In this document: piece by piece, positions 1 to 6,297 of the stretch
Numbering within the stretch: position 1 is the first letter of the stretch
Layout: every line of letters begins with the position of its first letter
Source: Nitrospirales bacterium
GTDB lineage: Bacteria > Nitrospirota > Nitrospiria > Nitrospirales > UBA8639
DNA length: 6,297 bases
Direction of reading: 5' to 3'
Assembly: GCA_013817135.1 (NCBI GenBank)
Contig: JACDDF010000145.1
Span: 1 to 6,297 of the forward strand
The notes under the pieces: generated by a model
What the model saw: only the letters and a program-made list of their open reading frames with translations
What the model was told of the DNA's origin: nothing
Databases searched by the model: none
Translations under genes and position numbers: made by a program

Positions 1-1433
1 GGGCAAATTTCCTGGAACGTGAAGTGTACGACTTGATGGGCATCCGCTTTAGCGGGCATCCCGATCTTCGTCGAATTTTGATGCCTGATGATTATGATGA
101 AGGGTATCCGTTACGAAAAGATTTCCCGGCCGAAGGGAAAGGGTGGCGGAGCCGCTTTGATTTTCTTCCCAGGTTGGACGAACCGGTTGGCGAATGGTCG
201 GAATCCGAGGTGCCCGATGATCAACGGCATCAATTCATGGCGGATGACCATCCAGGTGACACCAAACGCACGACGGAAATGCTCCTCAATATGGGACCGC
301 AGCATCCCAGTACGCATGGCGTGCTTCGGGTCGTGTTGGAGTTGGATGGTGAGCGGGTCAGCAAAGCCACGCCCGATCTTGGATATCTGCACCGGGGAGT
401 GGAAAAACTGGCTGAAGGCCTGACGTATATGCAGATGGTCCCGCATACCGATCGCTTAGATTATGTCTGTGCCATGACTAATAATTATGCCTATGTGCGG
501 GCTGTGGAAAAACTGATCGATATGACCGTTCCCGAACGGGCGGAATATGTGCGGACCATCGTTGCCGAAATGCAACGTATTATAGGCCATTTATTCTGGC
601 TGGGAACACAAGCCCTGGATATCGGCGCGATGACCGTGTTTTTCTGGACCTTCCGGGAGCGTGAAGTCTTGTTGGATATGTTCGAAAAATTGTGTGGTGC
701 TCGTCTGACATTGAATTACTTTCGGATTGGAGGCGTGGATGGGGATCTCACGCCGGAAATTATAACGACCCTCCGGGATTTTTTGAAAACGTTTCCTGAA
801 CACATTCGGGAATACGACACACTCTTACAAAAAAATAGAATTTGGGTCGCTCGTACAAAAGGTGTGGCGCTCCTTTCTGCGGAAGATGCCATCAATTTCG
901 GATGCACAGGCCCGGTTCTGCGAGGGTCTGGAGTGTCCTATGATATTCGAAAGCTGGAGCCGTATGGCGTGTATGACCGTGTGGATTGGGAAGTCCCTCT
1001 TGGAAAAGACGGGGATACCTATGACCGGTATTGGATCAGAATGGAAGAAATGTGGCAAAGCGCTCGCATCATTGAACAATGCCTCAATCAAATGCCTGAG
1101 GGGCCGGTAATGGCCGTCGATGCTCAAGCCATTCCACCTCCCAAGCCCGAGGTGATGAGGGATATGCAAAGCCAGATTCATCATTTCATTATCTTTACGC
1201 AAGGGTTTAAGCCACCGAAGGGCGAAACGTATTGTGCGACGGAGGTCCCTAAAGGGGAATTGGGCTTCTTTATCATTAGTGACGGGAGTTCGCGACCCTA
1301 TCGGTTGAAAATCCGATCTCCTTCCTTTATCCATATGGGCGCCTTTGATCATATGGCGCGTGGATATTTAATTTCGGATATCGTCACGATTTTCGGAACG
1401 TACGATATTGTGATGGGGGAGTGTGATCGATAA
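1..1433 (+). CDS. nuoCD: NADH-quinone oxidoreductase subunit C/D fusion (5' partial)
   Basis: This is a fused complex I subunit that links the peripheral arm to the membrane arm and forms much of the quinone site. The reading frame is open from the first full codon (3-5), so the true start lies upstream; the GTG at 24 is internal. The NuoC end is recognised by [26 protein letters not shown] and PLRKDFP (about 15-130). After a linker of about 40 residues, NuoD begins near [20 protein letters not shown]. The His at 315-317 and Tyr at 462-464 match the quinone-headgroup residues His38 and Tyr87 of Thermus Nqo4. The C-terminus, [12 protein letters not shown], keeps the family's final D-R. No stop or ribosome binding site separates the two halves; an internal ATG at 237 has no Shine-Dalgarno sequence, so this is a true fusion as in E. 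coli. The protein probably sits in the cytoplasmic connecting module with NuoB and NuoI. The stop is TAA; nuoE follows after 86 bases. Confidence 0.97.
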   Translation, partial: ANFLEREVYDLMGIRFSGHPDLRRILMPDDYDEGYPLRKDFPAEGKGWRSRFDFLPRLDEPVGEWSESEVPDDQRHQFMADDHPGDTKRTTEMLLNMGPQHPSTHGVLRVVLELDGERVSKATPDLGYLHRGVEKLAEGLTYMQMVPHTDRLDYVCAMTNNYAYVRAVEKLIDMTVPERAEYVRTIVAEMQRIIGHLFWLGTQALDIGAMTVFFWTFREREVLLDMFEKLCGARLTLNYFRIGGVDGDLTPEIITTLRDFLKTFPEHIREYDTLLQKNRIWVARTKGVALLSAEDAINFGCTGPVLRGSGVSYDIRKLEPYGVYDRVDWEVPLGKDGDTYDRYWIRMEEMWQSARIIEQCLNQMPEGPVMAVDAQAIPPPKPEVMRDMQSQIHHFIIFTQGFKPPKGETYCATEVPKGELGFFIISDGSSRPYRLKIRSPSFIHMGAFDHMARGYLISDIVTIFGTYDIVMGECDR

Positions 1434-1434
1434 C

Positions 1435-1440
1435 AGGGAG
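1435..1440 (+). promoter_or_regulatory. Shine-Dalgarno AGGGAG after the nuoCD stop
   Basis: AGGGAG lies one base after the nuoCD TAA and 9 bases before the ATG at 1450. It is too far (about 80 bases) from the nuoE ATG to serve that gene directly. It therefore points to initiation at the small ORF 1450-1530, possibly by ribosomes finishing nuoCD. Seen in sequence; the function is inferred. Confidence 0.5.
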
Positions 1441-1449
1441 AATGGTGTC

Positions 1450-1530
1450 ATGGAATTAAGGGCTGACGGACACGATGGCCATTGGGTGATGACTGCTCGA
1501 CTCAACGAACGAGTGTTCTATGCTATTTGA
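1450..1530 (+). CDS. possible 26-residue leader ORF overlapping the nuoE start
   Basis: An ATG at 1450 with a good Shine-Dalgarno sequence (AGGGAG, 9 bases upstream) opens a 26-codon ORF beginning MELRADGHDGHW and ending in FYAI. Its TGA (1528-1530) lies just inside nuoE, whose ATG is at 1520, in another frame. The peptide is mixed polar with several His, Asp and Arg residues, no signal peptide and no membrane segment; I recognise no family. Because nuoE itself has no visible Shine-Dalgarno sequence, the likeliest role is to carry ribosomes to the nuoE start by stop/start overlap (translational coupling), with the peptide itself perhaps meaningless. It could equally be a chance ORF in an 86-base gap. 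It is unlikely to be a frameshifted NuoE N-terminus, since NuoE already starts at the normal place for the family. Confidence 0.35.
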   Translation: MELRADGHDGHWVMTARLNERVFYAI

Positions 1531-2044
1531 GCGATTCAAAAAGGAGGTTGATGCCATTCTGTCCCGCTATCCGGTGAAGCGTTCGGCGTTATTGCCGTTA
1601 TTGAATTTGGCGCAGCGGGAAGAGGGATTTGTGAGTGAGTCGGCCATGCAGGAGATTGCCAAAATTTTGAATTTGACTCCGGCACAAGTGTTTGAGACTG
1701 TCACGTTTTATACGATGTTCAATCTCAAGCCGATCGGGAAGTTTCATCTTCAAGTCTGCAAATCGCTCATGTGTGCCTTAGTTGGATCGGATGACCTTGT
1801 GATGTGGATCCAGAAAAAACTGGGCATTGCCCAAGGTCAGACAACGGCAGATAACATCTTTACGCTCAGCGTGGTGGAGTGTCTTGGATCCTGTGGGACC
1901 GGTCCCATGATGCAGGTGAATGATGACTATTATGAGCAATTATCTGAAGAAAAGGTCGGACGTGTCCTGGACGATTTGAAACGGGACGGGACCTGTTCGC
2001 TTAAAACAGGACCCTTCATGTATCCTCAGCCCCTTGCCAAATGA
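1520..2044 (+). CDS. nuoE: NADH-quinone oxidoreductase subunit E
   Basis: This is the 24-kDa-type subunit of the NADH dehydrogenase module; it holds the off-pathway [2Fe-2S] cluster N1a in a thioredoxin-like fold next to NuoF. The protein is 174 residues, close to the 166 of E. coli. The helical N-terminal domain has the family pattern RYPVKRSALLPLLNLAQREEG and TPAQVFETVTFYTMF. The four cluster ligands are visible as C80 and C85 (CKSLMC) and C121 and C125 (ECLGSCGTGP). A tail of about 18 residues after the last helix (DGTCSLKTGPFMYPQ) contains a fifth Cys. The start is fixed at ATG 1520: the frame has a stop at 1490-1492 and no ATG, GTG or TTG between. No Shine-Dalgarno sequence is visible upstream, and the small ORF 1450-1530 overlaps the start, so translation may be coupled. 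nuoF follows after 81 bases. Confidence 0.96.
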   Translation: MLFERFKKEVDAILSRYPVKRSALLPLLNLAQREEGFVSESAMQEIAKILNLTPAQVFETVTFYTMFNLKPIGKFHLQVCKSLMCALVGSDDLVMWIQKKLGIAQGQTTADNIFTLSVVECLGSCGTGPMMQVNDDYYEQLSEEKVGRVLDDLKRDGTCSLKTGPFMYPQPLAK

Positions 2045-2125
2045 CAGCAGCCTTTGCAGGGAATAGGCTCGGGTAGGTCACTCATGGGCAATCAGTAATC
2101 GGCACGTTCACGAACCAGTGTGTTT

Positions 2126-3433
2126 ATGGCTACATACGAAAAAATATTATTGAAGAATATGGAACAACCGGGATATACCGGTTCGTTGGCCGACTATGAA
2201 GGGACCGGTGGGTATAAAGCTCTGCGGACAGTTCTGAAGGATATGCAGCCCGATCAGGTGATTGAGGTGGTGAAAAAGTCAGGTCTTCGCGGTCGTGGTG
2301 GAGCCGGGTTTCCCACCGGTGTGAAATGGGGGTTCATTCCCAAGAATCATCCTGGTCCTAAATATTTGTGCTGCAACGCGGATGAAAGCGAACCCGGAAC
2401 ATTTAAGGACCGGCAACTCATGGAACGGGATCCCCATCAAATGCTGGAGGGGATGGCCATTACCTGTTTCGCCATCGGCGCACAAACGGCCTACATCTAC
2501 ATTCGAGGAGAGTTTCGTCTCGGTGCGAAGATTCTGGAACAGGCTCTTCAAGAAGCCAATGCGGCCGGGTATCTTGGCGGGAATGTTCTGGGGAGCGGAT
2601 TGACGATCAATATTTTTGTCCATCTTGGAGCCGGAGCGTATATTTGTGGTGAAGAAACAGCTCTACTGGAATCGTTAGAAGGCAAACGGGGCATGCCTCG
2701 CTTTAAGCCGCCGTTTCCGGCGACGCATGGGTTGTATCAAAACCCCACTGTGGTCAATAACGTCGAAACGATGGCCAATGTTCCTCATATTATCAATCGA
2801 GGGGGAGAGTGGTTTGCCTCGATTGGCTCTCCGCCTAAAAGTTGCGGAACGCGGGTGTTTTGTTTGAGTGGACATGTGAAGCGGCCTGGCAATTATGAGG
2901 CTCCCATGGGTATCACTTTCCGCGAATTGATTTATGAATTGGGCGGGGGGATGCGATCGGATAAGCCCCTTAAGGCCTTTATTCCTGGTGGGGCTTCGGC
3001 TCCATTTCTGACGCCTGACCACCTAGATGTGAAAATGGATTTTGAGTCAGTGGCTTTGGCCGGCTCTATGTTGGGATCTGGCGGCGTCACGGTGATGGAA
3101 GAAGGCACGAATATGGTGTGGGCCGCTCTTCGATTAATGGAATTTTTCTATCATGAATCGTGCGGAAAATGTACGCCCTGCCGGGAAGGAACTTCCTGGC
3201 TGGTTCAAACTCTTCAGCGAATCTGGAACAAACGAGGGCGTCCTGAAGATATTGGAGTCCTTGATGAACTCTGCGGAAATATTCCCGGCCGCACGGTTTG
3301 TGCGTTTGGTGATGCGGCAGTATCTCCCATTGTGAGCACTCTGCACCATTGGCGTGGGGAATATGAGGCTCTTATTCGTGAGGCTCAAGAGACAATGCCT
3401 CGCAACAAGGAAATTCCAGTTTTCTCGAATTGA
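2126..3433 (+). CDS. nuoF: NADH-quinone oxidoreductase subunit F
   Basis: This is the 51-kDa-type flavoprotein that binds NADH and FMN and passes electrons through [4Fe-4S] cluster N3 to NuoG. It is 435 residues, near the usual 430-450, with no extra N- or C-terminal domains of the kind seen in hydrogenase or formate dehydrogenase homologues. Visible motifs are the glycine-rich GRGGAGFPTG (residues 56-65), NADESEPGTFKDR (84-96), GAYICGEETALLESLEG (170-186) and PATHGLYQNPTVVNNVET. N3 ligands are C346, C349 and C352 (SCGKCTPCREGT) and C392 (CAFGDA). I chose ATG 2126, giving MATYEKILLK; GTG at 2120 in the same frame is an alternative that adds two residues. Neither has a convincing Shine-Dalgarno sequence. 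The stop is TGA at 3431-3433, 11 bases before the preferred nuoG ATG, so nuoG is probably translated by coupling. Confidence 0.97.
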   Translation: MATYEKILLKNMEQPGYTGSLADYEGTGGYKALRTVLKDMQPDQVIEVVKKSGLRGRGGAGFPTGVKWGFIPKNHPGPKYLCCNADESEPGTFKDRQLMERDPHQMLEGMAITCFAIGAQTAYIYIRGEFRLGAKILEQALQEANAAGYLGGNVLGSGLTINIFVHLGAGAYICGEETALLESLEGKRGMPRFKPPFPATHGLYQNPTVVNNVETMANVPHIINRGGEWFASIGSPPKSCGTRVFCLSGHVKRPGNYEAPMGITFRELIYELGGGMRSDKPLKAFIPGGASAPFLTPDHLDVKMDFESVALAGSMLGSGGVTVMEEGTNMVWAALRLMEFFYHESCGKCTPCREGTSWLVQTLQRIWNKRGRPEDIGVLDELCGNIPGRTVCAFGDAAVSPIVSTLHHWRGEYEALIREAQETMPRNKEIPVFSN

Positions 3434-3444
3434 AAGTATCTGAA

Positions 3445-6135
3445 ATGGCAACAACCCCAACGACCACTACAGACATGATTACGTTGACGATCGATGGAAA
3501 GTCCGCATCGGTTGCAAAAGGGACGCTGGTCATCGAGGCTGCACGGCAGGTCGGCGTCATGGTGCCGCACTTTTGCTATCACCCGAAACTGACGCCCGAC
3601 GCCAATTGCCGGATGTGTTTAGTGGAAATTGAAAAAATGCCTCGGTTGCAAACCTCCTGTAGTACGCAAGTGGCGGAAGGCATGGTGGTTAAATCGGCGT
3701 CATCCTCTGTGGTGCAAGAGGCCCGCAAATCCGTGCTAGATTTTATTTTGGCCAATCACCCGTTGGATTGTCCGGTCTGCGATCAAGGGGGGCGGTGCGA
3801 TCTTCAGGACTTTTCTCATGAATACACCGCGACAACCAGCGGATTTAAGGAACTCAAACGTGTCTTTCCGAAGGAGTATTTCAGTCCGTTGATAGAAACG
3901 CAGATGAACCGGTGTGTCCAATGTTTGCGATGCGTGCGCTATTGTGATCAGGTCATGGATGTGAAAGCCCTCGCGCCCGTGGGACGCGGCACGATGACGG
4001 AAATTAAAGCCTTCGGGGCTCATGAATTGGATTGTGAGTTTTGTGGGGGGTGTATTCAGATTTGTCCGGTGGGAGCCATTACCAGTCGACTCTCCATGTA
4101 CGAATTTCGCCCATGGATGCTGAAGCGGACGGATTCCATTTGTGGCTATTGTGGGGATGGGTGTCAAATCACCTTTCAAACGAAGAATAATGACCTCATC
4201 GAAGTGAATTCAACCCACGGGGCCGGCCGCAATAACGGTGATCTCTGTGCCAGAGGCTACTTTGGTTACCATGTCAGCGTTCATCATGATCGGCTGACGG
4301 CGCCTCTCATCCGTCGAGGGGAAGCCTTTCAACCTGTGCAATGGGAAGAGGCATTGGAGCTGGTGGGGCAGCGTTTATTGGAAATAAAAGCCAAGTATGG
4401 TCCCGATGCGATTGGCGGATTAATTACGGGACGATGCACCAATGAAGATATCTATGTGTTTCAGAAATTCATGCGTGTCGTGGTGGGGACCAATCGGATT
4501 GATAGCAGTGTGCGGTATGGTCATTTGAATGGTGTGCATGCCATGCAGCGAGTGCAAGGTACTCATCGTTGGGCCGTGAGCTTTGACGATATTCTATCGG
4601 CAGATACGCTTTTACTCGTCGGGACCAATATTACGGAAACCAATCCGATTACAGGGTTGAAGGTCAAAGAAGCGGTGAAACGACGAGGGGCGAAGCTGAT
4701 TACTATCGAAGCGTTGCAACCTGCCATTGGGAGCATCAGCAATATTGTGAATCTGGCCCAACATTATCTGGGCGTCAAACCGACGGGCTATGCCGGGGCG
4801 ATTTTGGGCATGCTGAAAGCGGTGGTTGATCAGCAAATGGTGGATCCGGAACTTCAGGCCAACGCCTCGTCCTATGTCAACGACATGACCACCACACTGA
4901 AAGCCCTGTCCTGGGATGCGATTCAAGCGCAAACCGGACTGGCTTCGGAAATGTTTACTCAAGCCGGCCAGGTGTTTGCCAAAGGGGAGAAGGTCGTCAT
5001 TCTTGTCGGACCGGGAGTCCTGCGATCTGTGGGTGGATTCGGAATGACCATGAATTTGTTGGACCTGTTATTGATAACTGGAAAACTCACAAAACCCGGC
5101 TGTGGCATTGCTCCGCTGGCGGAAGAAAATAATGATCAGGGAGCCTTTGAAATGGGAGGAATCGGGTCTGTATTGCCTGGCGGACAATCCCTGGGTGACC
5201 CGGAGGAGAGGAAGCGCTTGGCGCAAGCGTGGGGTCGGCCAATTCCCGACACACCAGGCTCTTCACTGCCCCAGATGATTGAAGATGCACAGGAAGGTAA
5301 ATTGAAAGCCTTGTTTGTCGTTGGTGAAAATCCCCTGGCTTCTTTGCCTCCGTCATCGGGTATTCATTCGGCATTGGAGAAGCTGGAGCTTCTGGTATGT
5401 CAGGAACTGTTTCTCACTGAAACCGCCCAAAAAGCTCATGTTGTTCTGCCTGCCTGTTCCTATGCTGAAAAAGACGGAACCTTTACCAACACGGAAGGGC
5501 ATATTCAGTCAGTACGAACAGCTATTGATATGGTTGGTGAGAGCCGACCGGACTGGGAGGTGTTTTCCGCGCTGTCGGTGATGATGAATGATCCGATGGA
5601 ATATGGAGACGTCAAGGAAATCGGCAAAGAGATACATAATCTCCTCCCTGGAACACGCACCTTAGGGCCTTCCCCCTTGTCCGCTCGACCTGATTTGACG
5701 GTCATCGCAAGATACCTCACGTCGGATTATCAACGGGATATCGCCATGCGGTATCAATTGCCGGCAAACGATTCAGCTGATGATGGGGACGACATGATCT
5801 TGCAGGTTTCGCAATCCTTGTTCCATTCCGGGAAGTTTTCCCGAAAAGCCAAAGGCTTACTGCAAGTTGAAGCGACCGGCAAACTCTATCTGCATCCGGA
5901 AGACGCGGCTCGACGCGGTATTGGTGAAGGGGACACCGTGAAGGTGAGCAATAGTTTGGGTGAGGTGGTCACTCAGGTCGGACTTCGTGAACGTATCCCT
6001 AGCGGCGTTGCGGTGTACCCCGAGCATTTTGATGAAGAGATACGCCGTCTTTTGCCTTATAGTGTTGATCCGGAAACGCACGTGCCCTCTTTTAAAGTGG
6101 CTCGCGTTCGCCTTGAAAAAATGGCCGGGATATGA
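3445..6135 (+). CDS. nuoG: NADH-quinone oxidoreductase subunit G, formate-dehydrogenase-like
   Basis: This is the large FeS subunit that carries electrons from NuoF toward NuoI. It is 896 residues from ATG 3445 (E. coli 908). In order, it has a [2Fe-2S] ferredoxin domain (C44, C55, C58, C72); the His-ligated [4Fe-4S] N5 motif (H105, C109, C112, C118); two full four-Cys ferredoxin motifs (C157/160/163/167 and C197/200/203/207); the N7 motif (C233, C236, C240, C268); then a long molybdopterin-oxidoreductase-type domain to about residue 740, and a molybdopterin-dinucleotide-binding-like C-terminal domain (about 785-890). Canonical NuoG lacks four of the eight ferredoxin cysteines, so one extra cluster is predicted. 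The main domain keeps formate-dehydrogenase-like stretches (ENNDQGAFEMGG at 561-572, GENPLASLP, LPACSYAEKDGTFTNTEG), but the catalytic Cys/Sec position is Gly359. Its place between nuoF and nuoH argues for complex I, not a free formate dehydrogenase. Alternative starts are TTG 3430, overlapping the nuoF stop, and ATG 3475; none has a clear Shine-Dalgarno sequence. The N-terminus is threonine-rich. Confidence 0.95.
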   Translation: MATTPTTTTDMITLTIDGKSASVAKGTLVIEAARQVGVMVPHFCYHPKLTPDANCRMCLVEIEKMPRLQTSCSTQVAEGMVVKSASSSVVQEARKSVLDFILANHPLDCPVCDQGGRCDLQDFSHEYTATTSGFKELKRVFPKEYFSPLIETQMNRCVQCLRCVRYCDQVMDVKALAPVGRGTMTEIKAFGAHELDCEFCGGCIQICPVGAITSRLSMYEFRPWMLKRTDSICGYCGDGCQITFQTKNNDLIEVNSTHGAGRNNGDLCARGYFGYHVSVHHDRLTAPLIRRGEAFQPVQWEEALELVGQRLLEIKAKYGPDAIGGLITGRCTNEDIYVFQKFMRVVVGTNRIDSSVRYGHLNGVHAMQRVQGTHRWAVSFDDILSADTLLLVGTNITETNPITGLKVKEAVKRRGAKLITIEALQPAIGSISNIVNLAQHYLGVKPTGYAGAILGMLKAVVDQQMVDPELQANASSYVNDMTTTLKALSWDAIQAQTGLASEMFTQAGQVFAKGEKVVILVGPGVLRSVGGFGMTMNLLDLLLITGKLTKPGCGIAPLAEENNDQGAFEMGGIGSVLPGGQSLGDPEERKRLAQAWGRPIPDTPGSSLPQMIEDAQEGKLKALFVVGENPLASLPPSSGIHSALEKLELLVCQELFLTETAQKAHVVLPACSYAEKDGTFTNTEGHIQSVRTAIDMVGESRPDWEVFSALSVMMNDPMEYGDVKEIGKEIHNLLPGTRTLGPSPLSARPDLTVIARYLTSDYQRDIAMRYQLPANDSADDGDDMILQVSQSLFHSGKFSRKAKGLLQVEATGKLYLHPEDAARRGIGEGDTVKVSNSLGEVVTQVGLRERIPSGVAVYPEHFDEEIRRLLPYSVDPETHVPSFKVARVRLEKMAGI

Positions 6136-6157
6136 GGCGGTTCTTACCTTGTGGATT

Positions 6158-6182
6158 GATTCAGAGAGGAGAGGAGTGAATC
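6158..6182 (+). promoter_or_regulatory. ribosome binding site of nuoH inside a small inverted repeat
   Basis: The purine run 6164-6176 contains two overlapping AGGAG-type Shine-Dalgarno cores (6167-6171 and 6172-6176); the second lies 10 bases before the nuoH ATG. It is flanked by a perfect 6-base inverted repeat, GATTCA (6158-6163) and TGAATC (6177-6182), which would place the whole Shine-Dalgarno run in a 13-base loop. The stem is AT-rich and weak. The Shine-Dalgarno sequence is certain by eye; any role for the hairpin is speculative. Confidence 0.65.
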
Positions 6183-6186
6183 CGTC

Positions 6187-6297
6187 ATGGATACGGGAAT
6201 TCGATTAGCCTTAACGTTTAGCCAAATCGGCGTGGTGATGGTGGCGGTACTCCTTACCGTCGCAGCCCTCACCTTATTGGAACGCAAGGTATTGGGT
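6187..6297 (+). CDS. nuoH: NADH-quinone oxidoreductase subunit H (3' partial)
   Basis: This is the start of the membrane subunit that, with NuoB and NuoCD, forms the quinone-binding cavity and links quinone reduction to proton pumping. Only 37 codons are present, running off the window in frame. Residues about 12-31 (FSQIGVVMVAVLLTVAALTL) form the first transmembrane helix, followed by LERKVLG, the conserved start of the first cytoplasmic loop in the NuoH family, where E-R-K/R is nearly invariant. The start is ATG 6187, supported by a strong purine-rich ribosome binding site at 6164-6176, the best among the nuo genes of this window. It is 51 bases after the nuoG stop, consistent with one operon; nuoI and the antiporter-like subunits would be expected beyond the window. 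Confidence 0.93.
   Translation, partial: MDTGIRLALTFSQIGVVMVAVLLTVAALTLLERKVLG

Noticed and set aside
825..1352. Long open frame on the minus strand (175 codons) within nuoCD
   Set aside because: It lies wholly opposite strongly conserved NuoD sequence, has no family motifs, and is explained as an antisense shadow.
24..1433. Start of a complete nuoCD at GTG 24
   Set aside because: The frame stays open to the window edge and the upstream residues (NFLERE) match the conserved NuoC core, so GTG 24 is an internal Val codon.
2084..2098. Four-codon ORF (ATG GGC AAT CAG TAA) before nuoF with a weak AGG upstream
   Set aside because: Too short to mean anything without conservation; its stop is 27 bases before the nuoF ATG, in the same frame, so it cannot be an N-terminal extension.
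3430..3444. TTG 3430 as nuoG start overlapping the nuoF stop
   Set aside because: Possible, but the only purine-rich motif (AAGGAA, 3407-3412) is 17 bases away; ATG 3445 is preferred as the ordinary start codon.
3736..4179. Minus-strand open frame of 147 codons within nuoG
   Set aside because: It is opposite the conserved Cys motifs of NuoG and has no recognisable domain; shadow frame.
3430..6135. NuoG being a working NAD-dependent formate dehydrogenase alpha subunit
   Set aside because: The catalytic Cys/Sec position is Gly, no in-frame TGA occurs there, and the gene sits between nuoF and nuoH in a complex I operon.

Overview
The window is a continuous piece of an operon for respiratory complex I (proton-pumping NADH:quinone oxidoreductase, type I). 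All genes are on the + strand, in the order nuoCD (5' end cut off), nuoE, nuoF, nuoG, nuoH (3' end cut off). This is the usual bacterial nuo order with nuoC and nuoD fused. All five subunits were identified from family motifs that can be read directly in the translations. No promoter, terminator, RNA gene, mobile element or CRISPR array was seen, as expected for the inside of an operon. The largest gaps between recognised nuo genes are about 80 bases.

Layout: 1-1433 is the end of the NuoC domain, a linker of about 40 residues and a complete NuoD domain. 1434-1519 is a gap holding a possible 26-codon ORF that has its own Shine-Dalgarno sequence and runs into the start of nuoE. 1520-2044 is nuoE (2Fe-2S). 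2126-3433 is nuoF (FMN, NADH site, 4Fe-4S). 3445-6135 is nuoG. 6187-6297 is the first 37 codons of nuoH. NuoE, NuoF and the front of NuoG form the NADH-oxidising module, NuoCD belongs to the quinone-reducing connecting module, and NuoH is the membrane subunit beside the quinone cavity.

The most interesting feature is NuoG. Its N-terminal part carries all eight cysteines of a ferredoxin-type 2[4Fe-4S] domain, whereas canonical NuoG keeps only the four that bind N4. Its C-terminal two thirds look strikingly like a molybdenum/tungsten formate dehydrogenase catalytic subunit, but the catalytic Cys/Sec position reads Gly (R-Y-G-H). This suggests a complex I with an extra FeS cluster and a disarmed formate-dehydrogenase-like subunit. 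A second point is the uneven translation signals: nuoH and the small ORF have good Shine-Dalgarno sequences, while nuoE, nuoF and nuoG have none that is convincing.

Organism: a Gram-negative-type bacterium with roughly balanced base composition (about half GC by eye). The nuoCD fusion, the nuoCD-E-F-G-H order and the FDH-like NuoG would fit Nitrospirota (Nitrospira-like) or a related deep-branching proteobacterial-type lineage. This is a tentative inference from memory of the families, not a database match.
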